A DNA stretch of 64,000 nucleotides from Acidobacteriaceae bacterium. Lineage in GTDB: Bacteria > Acidobacteriota > Terriglobia > Terriglobales > Acidobacteriaceae. Where the stretch lies: NCBI GenBank assembly GCA_027306695.1, contig DAHUZH010000001.1, forward strand, positions 1 through 64,000, given 5' to 3'. Made by a program: the position numbers and the translations under genes. Below the pieces are notes generated by a model. The model was not told the DNA's origin, ran no database searches, and saw only the letters and a list, made by a program, of their open reading frames with translations. This document shows, one piece after another, positions 1-9,262 of the stretch; positions within the stretch are counted from its first letter, which is position 1, and every line of letters starts with the position of its first letter.

Positions 1-352
1 ACTGGCGATTCACAAAATGTCCCAGGGTTCGGGTGCCATTTTCTTCAATGCGCTCCAGCAAGCCGGGTTTCTGGGGATGCGGTTGATAGTGAGGAAACGG
101 CTGACTCTGCAGATAGGCAGTCACGCGCTTTCGGCCTGTGGGCGTGTCCACCGATGCAAGGCAGGAAGAAAGAGGTTGAAGCGCCGCGCTGCGGCACAGC
201 TTCAATACTTGCTGTCCTTCGAGCAACAACTCGACCGAACGGCCCAGCCGCGCCCAGAACTCCACCTGCCCGGCGATGGAACGTTCCACGGTCTCCCCGG
301 CAAGCCGGGCATCCAGAACGAGTGCGTCAGAAAGTTTCACGGGTTGGCTCAT
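1..352 (-). CDS. ParD-like antitoxin, 3' part cut by window edge
   Basis: The reverse strand reads an open frame from an ATG at 352 down to base 1, 117 codons, with no stop before the edge, so the C-terminus is missing. It begins MSQPVKLSDALVLDARLAGE, followed by RSIAGQVEFWARLGR and, near the edge, ENGTRTLGHFVNRQ. These are typical of the ParD-like antitoxin family, whose N-terminal ribbon-helix-helix-type segment binds the operator. A perfect palindrome lies ten bases upstream and fits autoregulation. No toxin gene is seen upstream, so any partner would lie outside the window. The family call rests on recognition of these motifs. Confidence 0.75.
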   Translation of the reverse strand, partial: MSQPVKLSDALVLDARLAGETVERSIAGQVEFWARLGRSVELLLEGQQVLKLCRSAALQPLSSCLASVDTPTGRKRVTAYLQSQPFPHYQPHPQKPGLLERIEENGTRTLGHFVNRQ

Positions 353-361
353 GGTCTCTAT

Positions 362-378
362 GGTAGCATAACGCTACC
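362..378. promoter_or_regulatory. Operator-like inverted repeat before the antitoxin gene
   Basis: Half-sites GGTAGC and GCTACC are perfect reverse complements separated by five bases. The palindrome ends ten bases before the antitoxin start codon. Its size and position suit a small dimeric repressor, probably the antitoxin itself. The palindrome is seen; the binding partner is inferred. Confidence 0.5.
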
Positions 379-712
379 TGGATTGAGGTCAACATGGCAG
401 ACGATGAGTTGACGGGTTTCCGGCAGCAAGCGGGTCTGCACGCCCAGCTTGCCGGTTAAGGAAATATCTATACTTCTGGCTACGCGACAACAGATTGTAT
501 TGGTTGCATACTGCGCACTTTTACTTTGATCGGCATTGCCGAATGCTTGTCGTCCCGCCGAATTCTTCGCCGAATTGTGCGCCGAAAAGACTCCATTTTG
601 TCCTCTCGGCTCCTCTGTACTCCGTTGATACCATGCACACTCCAAGCCTTACGACTGCGCTGTTAATCCAATACTAATCTTTGGCGCACTGCTGCGAGGG
701 CGCATGTTTCGT
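379..712. other. Gene-poor stretch without supported features
   Basis: No open frame here has recognisable family motifs or a good ribosome site. The stretch lies between a toxin-antitoxin gene and a decayed Fic gene, so it may be degraded accessory DNA. I could not identify what it derives from. Confidence 0.3.
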
Positions 713-943
713 TTATGAAGGAAACACGATGGAGTAACTCGTACTCCCACCGCCCTCGTCATTGCGTTTCAAAATGCCTTGGTGGACGAGAGCCAGGATA
801 TCTCGTGTGATCGTGTCTTGGGAGCACTTCGCCAGCTTCGCCTATTTTGACGTGGTGAGCTTGCCTTCAAAGCCCTCCATCATTCGATGAAGCACAAGTC
901 TCTGGCGTTTATTGAGGGATTGTGGCTCGTGGTCAGGCCAAGT
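713..943 (-). pseudogene. Fic-family protein C-terminal remnant
   Basis: One reverse frame reads SLNKRQRLVLHRMMEGFEGK, then LTTSK, an in-frame TAG, then AKLAKCSQDTITRDILALV and a glycine-rich GGGSTSYS ending at a TAA at 713-715. This matches the C-terminal winged-helix segment of Fic-family AMP-transferases, where the family usually has SKWAKLAKCS; the TAG sits exactly where the Trp codon belongs. No Fic core motif (HPFxxGNGR) is present upstream, because that sequence is now the IclR gene. It is therefore a truncated, nonsense-mutated relic that overlaps the IclR 3' end in another frame. Confidence 0.65.
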
Positions 944-1707
944 ACAGCTGTAATTTGATCTGCAAATGTTTGAATGACAGGTACCAGTTGCCTTTCTTTT
1001 CCGTGATTGAAACCGCCGGGCAGGAAGGGGACTCCCAGCGCGGCCAGAACGCCAATGCGCGGATTTCCGACGATGCAGGAAATATCGAGACCTGTGCGCC
1101 GACTGCTGTGCGCAACCAAGAACCCCTCCTCGCGGATTCGCTTGATTTCTGCCATAAGCTTGGTTCGGTCCGTTCTCCCCATTTCCTTATAAGTGGTATC
1201 CGCAGCAAGAAATCGAGATATTTTCTCCGCCTCTAAAAACGACATCAGCACGCGACCGGAAGCGGTTTTCAGCGGCAGCGCGCGATAGCCGACTTCAATG
1301 GACAGCCGGACGGGTTCGGGGCTCTCCGCCTGTGCAACGACGATCAGCATAGGGCCGCTGAGCACGCTAAGATGGCAGGATTCATGAATGGTTTCGGCCA
1401 GGTCTCGCATGGGTCCGGCAGATGCCTTTAATAACTGGTCGACAGGCGAGTGAGTATGCGCCAGTTCATACATTTTCAACGTAAGATGATAGCCGTCGGA
1501 AACGAGGTCGCGTGCAATGTAGGAACGTCTTTCCAGGGCGGCCACCATGCGAAATAATTCGCTCGATGTGCGGTCCAAGGTACGCGCGAGGGCGGTCAAC
1601 GACTGCGGGACCTCCGCGACGGACAGGGCTTCCAGGATGTCCAACCCTTTTTCCAGTGCTGGAACAAAATACTTCGGTTCTGCTCTTTTCTTCATGGACG
1701 GACGCAC
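880..1707 (-). CDS. IclR-family transcriptional regulator
   Basis: The 275-residue product has an N-terminal winged helix-turn-helix (about residues 15-75; ALEKGLDILEAL, LARTLDRTSSELFRMVAALE) and a C-terminal effector-binding domain (about 90-255; TASGRVLMSFL, LDISCIVGNPRIGVLAALGV). IclR proteins sense small organic acids and usually control a neighbouring catabolic operon. It lies 96 bases downstream of the binding-protein/CoA-transferase genes on the same strand and is their likely regulator. The GTG at 1707 opens the frame, and an ATG at 1695 (MKKRAEP) is an equally good start. The last roughly 17 residues, after ADQITAVLG, are read out of Fic-remnant DNA and are not part of the normal fold. 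Confidence 0.9.
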   Translation of the reverse strand: MRPSMKKRAEPKYFVPALEKGLDILEALSVAEVPQSLTALARTLDRTSSELFRMVAALERRSYIARDLVSDGYHLTLKMYELAHTHSPVDQLLKASAGPMRDLAETIHESCHLSVLSGPMLIVVAQAESPEPVRLSIEVGYRALPLKTASGRVLMSFLEAEKISRFLAADTTYKEMGRTDRTKLMAEIKRIREEGFLVAHSSRRTGLDISCIVGNPRIGVLAALGVPFLPGGFNHGKERQLVPVIQTFADQITAVLGLTTSHNPSINARDLCFIE

Positions 1708-1802
1708 ACCTCAAGGAACGTAATTAATGTATTCGTGCCAGCGAAAGAATCTACAAGCAATCAAAATAACCTTACCGGATGAATGCCGTCTACGGTATTG
1801 GA

Positions 1803-3038
1803 TTACACATTCAAGTGACTGGTTTTTTCATCCGCCCGACGCATGAGTTGTTCCACGGGTGTATCGGTCTCTAGAACACTCAGTACGAGTTCGTCGATGA
1901 CCGATGCAATGCGCGGCCACGCTGGCGTCTGCGGAAGTTCCCGCACATTGCCATGCAATTGTTCCAGGCGATGGAAGAAGGGGACGGTCGTGTTTACCTG
2001 CGGGTCCGTCCAGGTTGATCGGCGGCAGCCTACACCACCTTCCGTAGTGAGCAACTTGTCCATCGCAGGCGAGGCGCAATGGCGCAAAAAGTCATACGCA
2101 AAGCGCGGATGAGGGCTTCCGGCAGCAATGGTCAGCAGCCAATAAATGTTTAACGAGGTACTGCACGCTCCATCCGCGTGCGGTATCGGGGCAATCTCCA
2201 CCAGTCCCTTCACTTTGGAATCTACGGTGGTTTCAGCGAACGCGGCAAAACCAAACCAGTTGACCATCATGGCCACTTCGCCAACTGCGAAGGCGAGACT
2301 GGCCTGCACAGAATCCATGTCACGACTGCGCGGATGGACAAAGGAATCGTCCCGGAGCAACTCTTTATAAAATCTGAGCGCCGCGGCCATCTCTGACCCC
2401 GTGAAGCGAACTTTCCCGGAAGCATCGCTCAATTCCCCCCCGCGGGTCCAAAGTTGTAGAAGAAAGTCGTAGACGGTATTGTGTCCATCGGGAAATGCGG
2501 CGAATACCGTGCCATAAAGCCCCTGTGCCGGGCGCTGAAAGAATTGCGCGGTTTGCCGAAACGTATCCCAGTCCTGCGGCACATGTAAAGGTGCGCCGAA
2601 TTGCTGTAGATAAGCCGCCTGTTCCTGGGGATTCTCAAACAGGTCTTTGCGGTAGATCAAACATTCCGGGCCATCGTGGTACGGAATGCCAAGAACTGCA
2701 CCATCGATCGTATGCAGACGTAATAGGGAAGGGGTCCAACCGTGCGGATAATCTTCCGGCGGGTCCTCCGCGATCTGTGGCGCAAGATCGAGCACAGCCT
2801 GCGATGCATGCGCCGTTGCCACCCAATCGGTGTTGATGAATGCCACGTCCCAGTCGCCGTTGCACAGTCCTTCGTGGATAAAAAGAGTTTCGTAGAGCGA
2901 GGGAAGCTCCATCGGCACGATTTCCAGCGTTAATCCACTCCCTGTGGTCGCATTCCAGATGTTCCACTGGTGTCGAATCGCCGCTTCAAAGGGATCAAAT
3001 TTTCGGACTGCGATGCGGAAGGTTCGCCGGGCGTTCAT
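1803..3038 (-). CDS. Extracellular solute-binding-protein fold, no signal peptide (1)
   Basis: This 411-residue protein resembles family 1 sugar ABC-transporter binding proteins: a start typical of the mature domain ([17 protein letters not shown]), the [14 protein letters not shown] region, and a central [13 protein letters not shown] / [13 protein letters not shown] segment like the hinge of such proteins. The protein begins where a mature binding protein would, with no hydrophobic leader or lipobox, so it should remain in the cytoplasm. Its start overlaps the CoA-transferase stop by four bases (ATGA), implying coupled translation. No ABC permease or ATPase gene is nearby. It may act as a cytosolic sugar- or acyl-binding protein working with the CoA-transferase; that role is inference. 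Confidence 0.75.
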   Translation of the reverse strand: MNARRTFRIAVRKFDPFEAAIRHQWNIWNATTGSGLTLEIVPMELPSLYETLFIHEGLCNGDWDVAFINTDWVATAHASQAVLDLAPQIAEDPPEDYPHGWTPSLLRLHTIDGAVLGIPYHDGPECLIYRKDLFENPQEQAAYLQQFGAPLHVPQDWDTFRQTAQFFQRPAQGLYGTVFAAFPDGHNTVYDFLLQLWTRGGELSDASGKVRFTGSEMAAALRFYKELLRDDSFVHPRSRDMDSVQASLAFAVGEVAMMVNWFGFAAFAETTVDSKVKGLVEIAPIPHADGACSTSLNIYWLLTIAAGSPHPRFAYDFLRHCASPAMDKLLTTEGGVGCRRSTWTDPQVNTTVPFFHRLEQLHGNVRELPQTPAWPRIASVIDELVLSVLETDTPVEQLMRRADEKTSHLNV

Positions 3039-4222
3039 ACATTTCCCTGGTTGGACGTCGATGAATTTTCCGTGCTCCCTGAAAGAGAAAATTCCCGCCT
3101 GAGCTGTTTTGTGTCCGCGCCCAGGCGAGGAGCGCCACGCTCACTGCGCAATATCGCTCCATCGATGCGAATAGGGCAACGTGTGGTCTGCATGCGAACA
3201 TTGTCGCCTCGAGTTATTTCCTGCACCATGTCGAGCGTCTGAAAACCTTCATGCTCCAGCAACTGGGTCCAGGTGTAGACATCGGCGCACCATACGTCGG
3301 CTGGTTCCAGAATGGAGAGCCAATGTTCTGTAGTGTGTGTTTTGAGGTGCTCGACCAGCAACCGCTTAATTTCGTCCCGGCGATCAAAGAGCGATTTAGG
3401 GTCGGAGTAGGCGAGCAGTTCCGGGCAATTTAGTAATTCACCCAGTTGTGGAATAGACCCCATCGCCAATGTCAAATATCCGTCGGCGGTGGCATAGATA
3501 CCATACGGCGCGCCAAGATAGGCATGTGCGTTATTAATAGTGCTTCGTTGCGGAAGTTGGCCTCCGTCGTTGAGGAACGTGGTTAGCACTTCAAACTGAA
3601 AGTCCATGATCGATTCCAGCAGGCTGACTTCGACTTTGCCGCCTTTGCCGGTTATTCCCCTTCGTACCAAACAAGCAAGGATCCCTTGCGCAAGATGAGC
3701 ACCAGCGTAAAGATCCGCCACGGCGATACCGAAGGGGACCGGAGGCTGGTCTGCGTTGCCGCTCAACCAGGGCAGGCCGGAGAGCGACTGCACCAGCAAA
3801 TCCTGTCCAGGTTTTTTTCGCCAGGGGCCGGTTTTTCCGTAACCGGAGATTTCTCCATACACGATGCGGGGATTCACTTCGCTCACCGATTCGTAATCGA
3901 AACCAAGTCTCTCGATGACGCCAGGCCGGAAGTTGTGAATCATGATGTCGGCATGCCGGAGCAATTTATTCAACTGCTCGCAATCCTGCTTATTCTTCAA
4001 GTCCGCAGCAAAGCTTTCTTTGTTTCGATTGATGGAATGAAACAGCGTGCTGTCGCCGTCTAATTCCAAGTTAGAGATATAAAGCTGGCGGCATAAGTCT
4101 CCCCCATCGGGACGCTCGATTTTAATTACCCGCGCTCCCAGGTCCGCCAAGCGCAGGGAAGCGGAAGGCCCAGATAGGAACTGGCTTAGATCGATGACCA
4201 GAAGCCCATCCAGAGGATTCAT
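3035..4222 (-). CDS. CaiB/BaiF family III CoA-transferase
   Basis: The 395-residue product begins with [24 protein letters not shown] and continues with [24 protein letters not shown] and [19 protein letters not shown], all classic for class III CoA-transferases. The catalytic aspartate that forms the acyl-anhydride is D170 in [10 protein letters not shown]. The enzyme moves CoA between carboxylic acids without a free intermediate. It sits between two signal-less binding-protein genes with four-base overlaps on each side (4219-4222 and 3035-3038), and a MaoC dehydratase gene diverges from the same promoter region. The cluster therefore probably activates and dehydrates an organic acid; the acid is unknown. 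Confidence 0.92.
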   Translation of the reverse strand: MNPLDGLLVIDLSQFLSGPSASLRLADLGARVIKIERPDGGDLCRQLYISNLELDGDSTLFHSINRNKESFAADLKNKQDCEQLNKLLRHADIMIHNFRPGVIERLGFDYESVSEVNPRIVYGEISGYGKTGPWRKKPGQDLLVQSLSGLPWLSGNADQPPVPFGIAVADLYAGAHLAQGILACLVRRGITGKGGKVEVSLLESIMDFQFEVLTTFLNDGGQLPQRSTINNAHAYLGAPYGIYATADGYLTLAMGSIPQLGELLNCPELLAYSDPKSLFDRRDEIKRLLVEHLKTHTTEHWLSILEPADVWCADVYTWTQLLEHEGFQTLDMVQEITRGDNVRMQTTRCPIRIDGAILRSERGAPRLGADTKQLRREFSLSGSTENSSTSNQGNV

Positions 4223-5391
4223 GATGCTCTCTCTTCCGCGTACGTTGTTGCAGCTAAAAGACGGTTCAATGCTTCGATTGCAATTCCTTCTTTACCACCA
4301 TCGGTCAGATGGCGATGCACGATGCGCCCCGCTTCATCTTGAAAATCGAGATATCCGTCAAAGCGCGGCCGGACATAGGCCGCATCCAAAGTGGGCAGCG
4401 TGTTGACGAAAAAATTATTGCAGCGCCGGTTGGCTTCCGCATCCAGCCAGGCGGAACGGTGTCCTGGCTGGCCGCCGGAATCCAGATAAAGCGTGGACTG
4501 ACATTCTGGACTGGCAACCAACTGCGCATATCTCGCAGCCACGTCTTTGTGTTGGCAAACGGTCGAAATGGCCAGCCCTGCTCCGCCTAGTGTGGATATC
4601 AACCTTGCATTGTTCTCCAAAGTCACCAGACCGCCGGTTTGCAGTGGGTGCCGGGCATAGCCTTTGCGGGAATAGTTGGAATATCCGTAAGCAAACGGGC
4701 AATACGCCACAGTCTCGCTGGTGGAAAGTTTTTCCCAGGTCGCGATTGGGTTGCGCGTGAAGCATTCCGGTCCGCACAGCAAAAGCAGTTGCCGCAGCCG
4801 GAACAGCGCCTCGGTCCCGACGGCCTCCGATACGACCTTGCCGGTATGTTGAAAAGGCCCTTCGCCCAGCGCGCCACATAGCATGTAGAAATTCATCAGG
4901 CTATCGATGGCGATTCCAGGCAGAATCACCAGGCCCTGCCTGGCAAGGTCCAATAATTCCTGCCACGTCTCTGGAACTTTTGCCTGGGCCCGCTCCAGCA
5001 GGTCAGGCCGCCAGCCGCTGATGGGCGCTGCGGCATCGATGGCAAGCGCGTATGGATGGCCCTCGTATCGATAGCTAGCATGGGAGGAGCCGACGGAGTT
5101 GGCCGCCTGGTCTGCAAGAAAATGGGATGCGATGTGTTCATCGAGCCGCAGCAGCGCGTTGCGATTTGCGGCTTTCGCTATGGATGGATGATCGACGACC
5201 AGCAGATCGTACTGCTTGGCGAGCACTTCAATGGGCGCATCGGCAAATGCCTGCAAAGAACGCACATCCCACTGAATTGTAGCTTCGGGGCACAATTCGC
5301 AAAAGCGTTGGGCAGTCGCCACCATCGGCAGGTGTCCGCGAGTGTGGTTCCAGGTAATTCCGCGCAGATGGACCGGTCCAGGATTACTCAT
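4219..5391 (-). CDS. Extracellular solute-binding-protein fold, no signal peptide (2)
   Basis: This 390-residue protein is the first gene of the three-gene unit. It starts directly with [19 protein letters not shown], followed by [13 protein letters not shown] and [20 protein letters not shown], a pattern of sugar-type periplasmic binding proteins after signal cleavage. There is no leader peptide or lipobox, so a cytoplasmic location is expected. It differs in sequence from the second binding-protein-like gene in the operon, so the two are not a recent duplication. A sigma70-like promoter lies 24 bases upstream. Function unknown; a ligand carrier or enzyme partner for the CoA-transferase is the likeliest reading. 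Confidence 0.7.
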   Translation of the reverse strand: MSNPGPVHLRGITWNHTRGHLPMVATAQRFCELCPEATIQWDVRSLQAFADAPIEVLAKQYDLLVVDHPSIAKAANRNALLRLDEHIASHFLADQAANSVGSSHASYRYEGHPYALAIDAAAPISGWRPDLLERAQAKVPETWQELLDLARQGLVILPGIAIDSLMNFYMLCGALGEGPFQHTGKVVSEAVGTEALFRLRQLLLLCGPECFTRNPIATWEKLSTSETVAYCPFAYGYSNYSRKGYARHPLQTGGLVTLENNARLISTLGGAGLAISTVCQHKDVAARYAQLVASPECQSTLYLDSGGQPGHRSAWLDAEANRRCNNFFVNTLPTLDAAYVRPRFDGYLDFQDEAGRIVHRHLTDGGKEGIAIEALNRLLAATTYAEERAS

Positions 5392-5414
5392 TGGCGTCCG
5401 TGCTTACGAATGGT

Positions 5415-5442
5415 ATGATATCTCAGATTGTTTCACCTGCAA
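5415..5442 (-). promoter_or_regulatory. Predicted promoter of the CoA-transferase operon
   Basis: On the reverse strand, TTGCAG (5437-5442) and TATCAT (5415-5420) are separated by 16 bases and lie shortly before the first gene's start at 5391. The match to the sigma70 consensus is fair and the position is suitable. The 135-base divergent region would also hold the MaoC promoter and any IclR operator. Confidence 0.45.
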
Positions 5443-5526
5443 AATATAGTTTTACATGCTGGTGAAAACCATCACTACAACTTTAATCGCGGCATATTCT
5501 TTGCAAATTACTTGAGAAATCCACGT

Positions 5527-5979
5527 ATGCAGCACGAGCAGCACTTTGAAGACTACACGGCCGGAACCCGGCGTGAGACTACAGGTAGGACCATCACAGA
5601 GACGGACATCGTGCTCCATGCCGGTCAGACGGGAGACTTCTATCCTCATCACATGGATGAAGAGTGGTGCAAGACGCAGCCATTCGGAAGGCGTATCGCC
5701 CACGGCACGTTGATATTCAGCGTGGCGGTTGGAATGACTGCAGGGGAAATCAATCCTTGCGCCATGTCGTATGGTTATGACCGGCTTCGTTTCATTCGGC
5801 CAGTTTTTATTGGAGATACGATACGCGTGAGCGTCACGGTACGCGAAAAGCGCGATGACCCCAAGCGTCCCGGACATGGCATGGTGGTGGAGACTTGCGA
5901 GGTATTCAATCAAAAGCAGGAACTGGTGCTGGTCTGCGACCACTTGCTGCTGGTGGAGCGGAGAACACCGGCCGCGTAA
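5527..5979 (+). CDS. MaoC-family dehydratase (hotdog fold)
   Basis: The ATG at 5527 ([13 protein letters not shown]) is preferred over an upstream in-frame ATG at 5428 because the family begins at this FEDYTAG segment; this gives 150 residues. The hydratase motif is clear: [13 protein letters not shown] with the catalytic Asp-His pair, then [14 protein letters not shown], followed by [17 protein letters not shown]. MaoC enzymes hydrate or dehydrate enoyl-CoA thioesters. It diverges from the CaiB operon and is followed 28 bases later by the racemase-like gene, so it probably handles a CoA ester made by the CoA-transferase. Confidence 0.88.
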   Translation: MQHEQHFEDYTAGTRRETTGRTITETDIVLHAGQTGDFYPHHMDEEWCKTQPFGRRIAHGTLIFSVAVGMTAGEINPCAMSYGYDRLRFIRPVFIGDTIRVSVTVREKRDDPKRPGHGMVVETCEVFNQKQELVLVCDHLLLVERRTPAA

Positions 5980-6007
5980 TGGAGCTTCTCGAGAAAGGTC
6001 TTTAGGT

Positions 6008-6670
6008 ATGGCGAAAACACTGGCGCTGATTCACACCAGCCCCGTTTTGACACCTCTTTTCACGGCCCTTTGCAAACAGCATCTCGTCAACGTGCAGTGG
6101 TTTCACATGGTGGATGAATCTCTGATTCGTGACACGATTGCGAACCAGAGATTGCGAAAGCCGACGATTCGGCGGCTGATTTCCATGGTGGAGTCTGCAC
6201 AAAACGCGGGCGCCGATGCCGTTCTGGTGACATGCTCTTCGATCGGCCCCGCCGTCGATATTGCCAAAGATATTTTTGATGTTCCTGTCATGCGTGTCGA
6301 TGAGGCGATGGCAGAGCAGGCTGTGCAGCACGGCCCGCGCATCGGCGTGCTTGCCACCTTGCGCACCACACTGGAACCCACAATGGAATTGCTCCACCGC
6401 AAGGCTGAAGCTGCGAATGTCAAGGCGACGTTGGTAGAGGGGCTTTGCGACCAGGCGTTTGAAGCTGTGCTCGCAGGCGACACCGCATCCCACGATCGCA
6501 TCGTCAGCGCGGCGCTCCTCGGTATGGCCCCCAACGTCGATGTTGTGGTCCTCGCGCAGGCGTCGATGGGCCGCGTGGTTGCGAACCTGCCAGCAGGCAG
6601 CACCGCAGTGCCGATCTTAGCCAGCCCCGAACTCGGCATCATGCGGATGAAGAAAATACTTGAGGCATAA
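6008..6670 (+). CDS. Asp/Glu/hydantoin racemase-superfamily protein
   Basis: The start chosen is the ATG at 6008 (MAKTLALIHTSPVL), about nine bases after an AAAGGTC stretch, giving 220 residues. The first active-site cysteine motif is VLVTCSSIGPAVD and the later conserved region is VVVLAQASMGRV, where the usual second Cys is replaced (QAS). Loss of one of the two acid/base cysteines argues against a classical two-base racemase and for a related reaction such as decarboxylation or isomerisation. It lies between the MaoC and MFS genes on the same strand, probably in one operon. The substrate is unknown. Confidence 0.75.
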   Translation: MAKTLALIHTSPVLTPLFTALCKQHLVNVQWFHMVDESLIRDTIANQRLRKPTIRRLISMVESAQNAGADAVLVTCSSIGPAVDIAKDIFDVPVMRVDEAMAEQAVQHGPRIGVLATLRTTLEPTMELLHRKAEAANVKATLVEGLCDQAFEAVLAGDTASHDRIVSAALLGMAPNVDVVVLAQASMGRVVANLPAGSTAVPILASPELGIMRMKKILEA

Positions 6671-6700
6671 GAAATAGTCGCCGTCGAGGAAGGTGCGCGA

Positions 6701-7952
6701 TTGAAAAAACGATATATCGTGCTGTTTCTTCTCGTCGTGTTGTCGGTCCTGACCTTTCTCGATCGACTGGCGATTGCCGTTTCCGGTCCGCGTATTCAGG
6801 ACCAACTGCATATTTCCTCCACGGCCTGGGGATGGATTCTAGGCGCGTTCGTGCTCTCCTGTGGCATCTTTGAAATTCCGTCTGGCGCGATGGGAGATCG
6901 CCGCGGACAGCACCTGGAGCTGACCCGCATCGTCGCCTGGTGGTCTCTTTTTACATCCTTGACCGGCGCATGCCGCTCTTTCTGGCAATTGCTGGCCGTC
7001 CGATTTTTATTTGGAGTGGGTGAAGCGGGCGCATATCCAAACGCTTCGGGAGTCATCTCTGGTTGGTTTCCAAAACAGGAGCGCGCGCGAGCGCAAAGTT
7101 TTGTCTGGGCCGCCAGTCGTCTTGGCGGAATGCTGGCGCCGCTGCTGCTGGTACCGATGGAAACCAAATTGGGCTGGCGGGCCATCTTCGCCGTGCTGGG
7201 GGTCTTGGGTGGTGTGGGCAGTCGTCTGGTGGAGATGGTTTCACGATCGGCCTTCGATGCAGCCTGGAATCCAGCCCCAGGAGCTGGCGGAGATTGGCGA
7301 ACCACAACTGGTGGAAGATCGAGATGGAGTGCCGTGGCGGCGGCTATTGACGGCGCGGCCGCTGTGGCTGATCACGGGGGCCTACTGGTGTTATGCGTGG
7401 GGATCGTGGTTTTATTTCGCGTGGTTTCCAACCTGGCTGGTGCGTGGAGCTGGCTTCAGCGAAGCACAAATGGGAATCTTCGCGGCACTGCCGTTTGCCT
7501 GCGGCATCGTTGGAAATCTAGTGGGCGGTGTAGTGGGGGATGACCTGGTGCGCACCCGCGGAGTGAGTATGGCACGTCGCATCATGCTGACATCGACTTT
7601 GCTGCTCTCCGCCGTTCTGTTGCTATGTATGAGCGTGGTCCATGGTCACGCCGCCGTTGTGGTGGTGTCGTCAGTTGGCTTTGGCGTCATGGACCTGATG
7701 CTGCCTTCTGCCTGGGCCTTGTGTCTGGACATAGGTGGGCCATTTGCCGGCACCGTGACTGGCGTGATGAATACTGCCGGCCAGTTCGGCGGGCTATGTT
7801 CCACCATACTTTTTGGCTATGTGGTGCGGGTGATGGGGAACTATCACGCCGCATTGTGGGTGATTGCCGCAATGGTATGCACCAGTGGGCTATTGTTTTC
7901 GCAGGTGGATGCCAGCCAGCCACTGCTTCAGGATGTTCGAGAAGCATTTTAA
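6701..7952 (+). pseudogene. MFS transporter with +1 frameshift
   Basis: The gene opens at a TTG (6701) behind GAGGAAGG and encodes a typical anion:cation-symporter-type MFS N-half: FLDRLAIAVSGPRIQDQL, GAFVLSCGIFEIPSGAMGDRRG and FLFGVGEAGAYPN. Near 7198-7212, in and after a run of five G, the reading shifts by one base. The C-half then continues in the other frame (WAVVWWRWF, LWLITGAYWCYAWGSWFYF, LPSAWALCLDIGG) to a stop at 7950-7952. The two halves together make one full-length transporter of about 415 residues. Removing one G from the run restores a single frame, so this is either a recent inactivation or a sequencing error. It would import the acid or sugar used by the flanking enzymes. Confidence 0.8.
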
Positions 7953-9256
7953 GCGTGGCCGCGTAGGACGTTCTGGAAGAAGGATGCCGCACCAACCTGG
8001 CCGCCCTTCAGGACAAGCTCCAGCCCGTGGAATGCGGCATCGTCCGCATAGGTGCTACAGAGCGGTGCGCCAGGCTGCAGACTGGCCAGAAAACGCAATG
8101 CATAAAGACCAAGCTGCTGCACTGCATGGCTGGACGTGTCCCCACCGGCAACGACGACACGTCGCACCCCGCTCTGCTGGATCATGTTCCGTAAGAGCCG
8201 ACCCATCCGCATGGACAGTTCTCTGCTGGATGTAAGCGGTGAAATATCCTGCGACCCCAGCGCGCTATAAAGTACGATGCTCAATCCGGCTGCGAGTTGC
8301 CGCACCGCTTCACGCAACAAATTCTCCTGGGTTTCGGCAGTGTCTTGGAGAAGCGCATGGGGGTCGATGGCGATACACGTAAATCCATTGGCCATGGCCC
8401 AGCGAATCTGTTTTTCTGTCGCCGGAGAACAGCTTCCAGAGAGGACGAGGAGCCGATCGGCGCGCGGCGCGGAGAATGCGGCGTGCTGTGGAGACAGCAT
8501 GTCACTGGCGCGCCAGTGCTCGATCAGTGCGTAGGCCGCGCCGGAACTGCCAACGACAAATTGCGGCGACGATTGGCCCAGGGAGTCCAGCAAAGAACCT
8601 ATGCTGCGTAAAGACTGCTGGTCCAGGCCATCGAATACGATGGCTCGATGCTCCTTCGACAGCCGCTGATATATCGCGGCGACATCGGGTTGCCGTAGAG
8701 AAAATACATCCAGAAGTCCGATGTCGCGGGGTGTCTGCTGGGCAAGGTGTAGACGCAGATCGCTTTCCGTCATCGGGGTAACTGGATGATGGCGCATGGT
8801 TGGATGATGGTCTATGCGATAAATCCGCTGGCCAGCCGCGGCGAACAAATTTCCGAAGAGCACGTAGCGTTGCAGGTGCGGCGCCGCAACCACGACGGGA
8901 ACGCAGGCCCCGCCGAAGATGTCCTGTCCAATCTCCAAGGCCCTGCCGATGCTGCCGATTTTGGGCGAGCTGTCGAATGTCGAACAGACTTTATAGAGGC
9001 AGATGGGAGCGCCAAGGGTTTTCAGAAATGAAAAAACCTCCGGAAGATTTTCCGACATCCACTGCGGGTCGCGGCTGCGGCTTTCGCCTGCAATTCCAAT
9101 GGCCTGACAGTCCGCAAAGGCGGCAAGATGGCGGGCCTCCGGCACGCAGGGGAAAAGCACGGTTGGGATTCCGTTACTGGCCAGGGCCTCCAGAACATCG
9201 GTCGAGCCGGTAAAGTCATCGCCATAATAGGAAAAGCGCAGATTGTGAATTTGCAT
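7949..9256 (-). CDS. DUF1537 four-carbon/branched sugar-acid kinase (OiaK-like)
   Basis: The 435-residue product has both halves of the DUF1537 kinase family: the N-terminal substrate domain opens with SYYGDDFTGSTDVLEAL and includes FDSSPKIGSIGRALEIG, and the C-terminal nucleotide-binding domain has LLVLSGSCSPATEKQI and VVAGGDTSSHAV. Family members phosphorylate D-threonate, D-erythronate, 3-oxo-tetronates or 3-oxo-isoapionate using ATP. It starts six bases after the RuBisCO-like gene stop and has no PdxA2/OtnA dehydrogenase beside it. Pairing with a RuBisCO-like protein instead points to 3-oxo-isoapionate kinase (OiaK). That substrate call is inference from context. Its end overlaps the MFS gene by four bases in convergent orientation. 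Confidence 0.85.
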   Translation of the reverse strand: MQIHNLRFSYYGDDFTGSTDVLEALASNGIPTVLFPCVPEARHLAAFADCQAIGIAGESRSRDPQWMSENLPEVFSFLKTLGAPICLYKVCSTFDSSPKIGSIGRALEIGQDIFGGACVPVVVAAPHLQRYVLFGNLFAAAGQRIYRIDHHPTMRHHPVTPMTESDLRLHLAQQTPRDIGLLDVFSLRQPDVAAIYQRLSKEHRAIVFDGLDQQSLRSIGSLLDSLGQSSPQFVVGSSGAAYALIEHWRASDMLSPQHAAFSAPRADRLLVLSGSCSPATEKQIRWAMANGFTCIAIDPHALLQDTAETQENLLREAVRQLAAGLSIVLYSALGSQDISPLTSSRELSMRMGRLLRNMIQQSGVRRVVVAGGDTSSHAVQQLGLYALRFLASLQPGAPLCSTYADDAAFHGLELVLKGGQVGAASFFQNVLRGHA

Positions 9257-9262
9257 CGCGGC

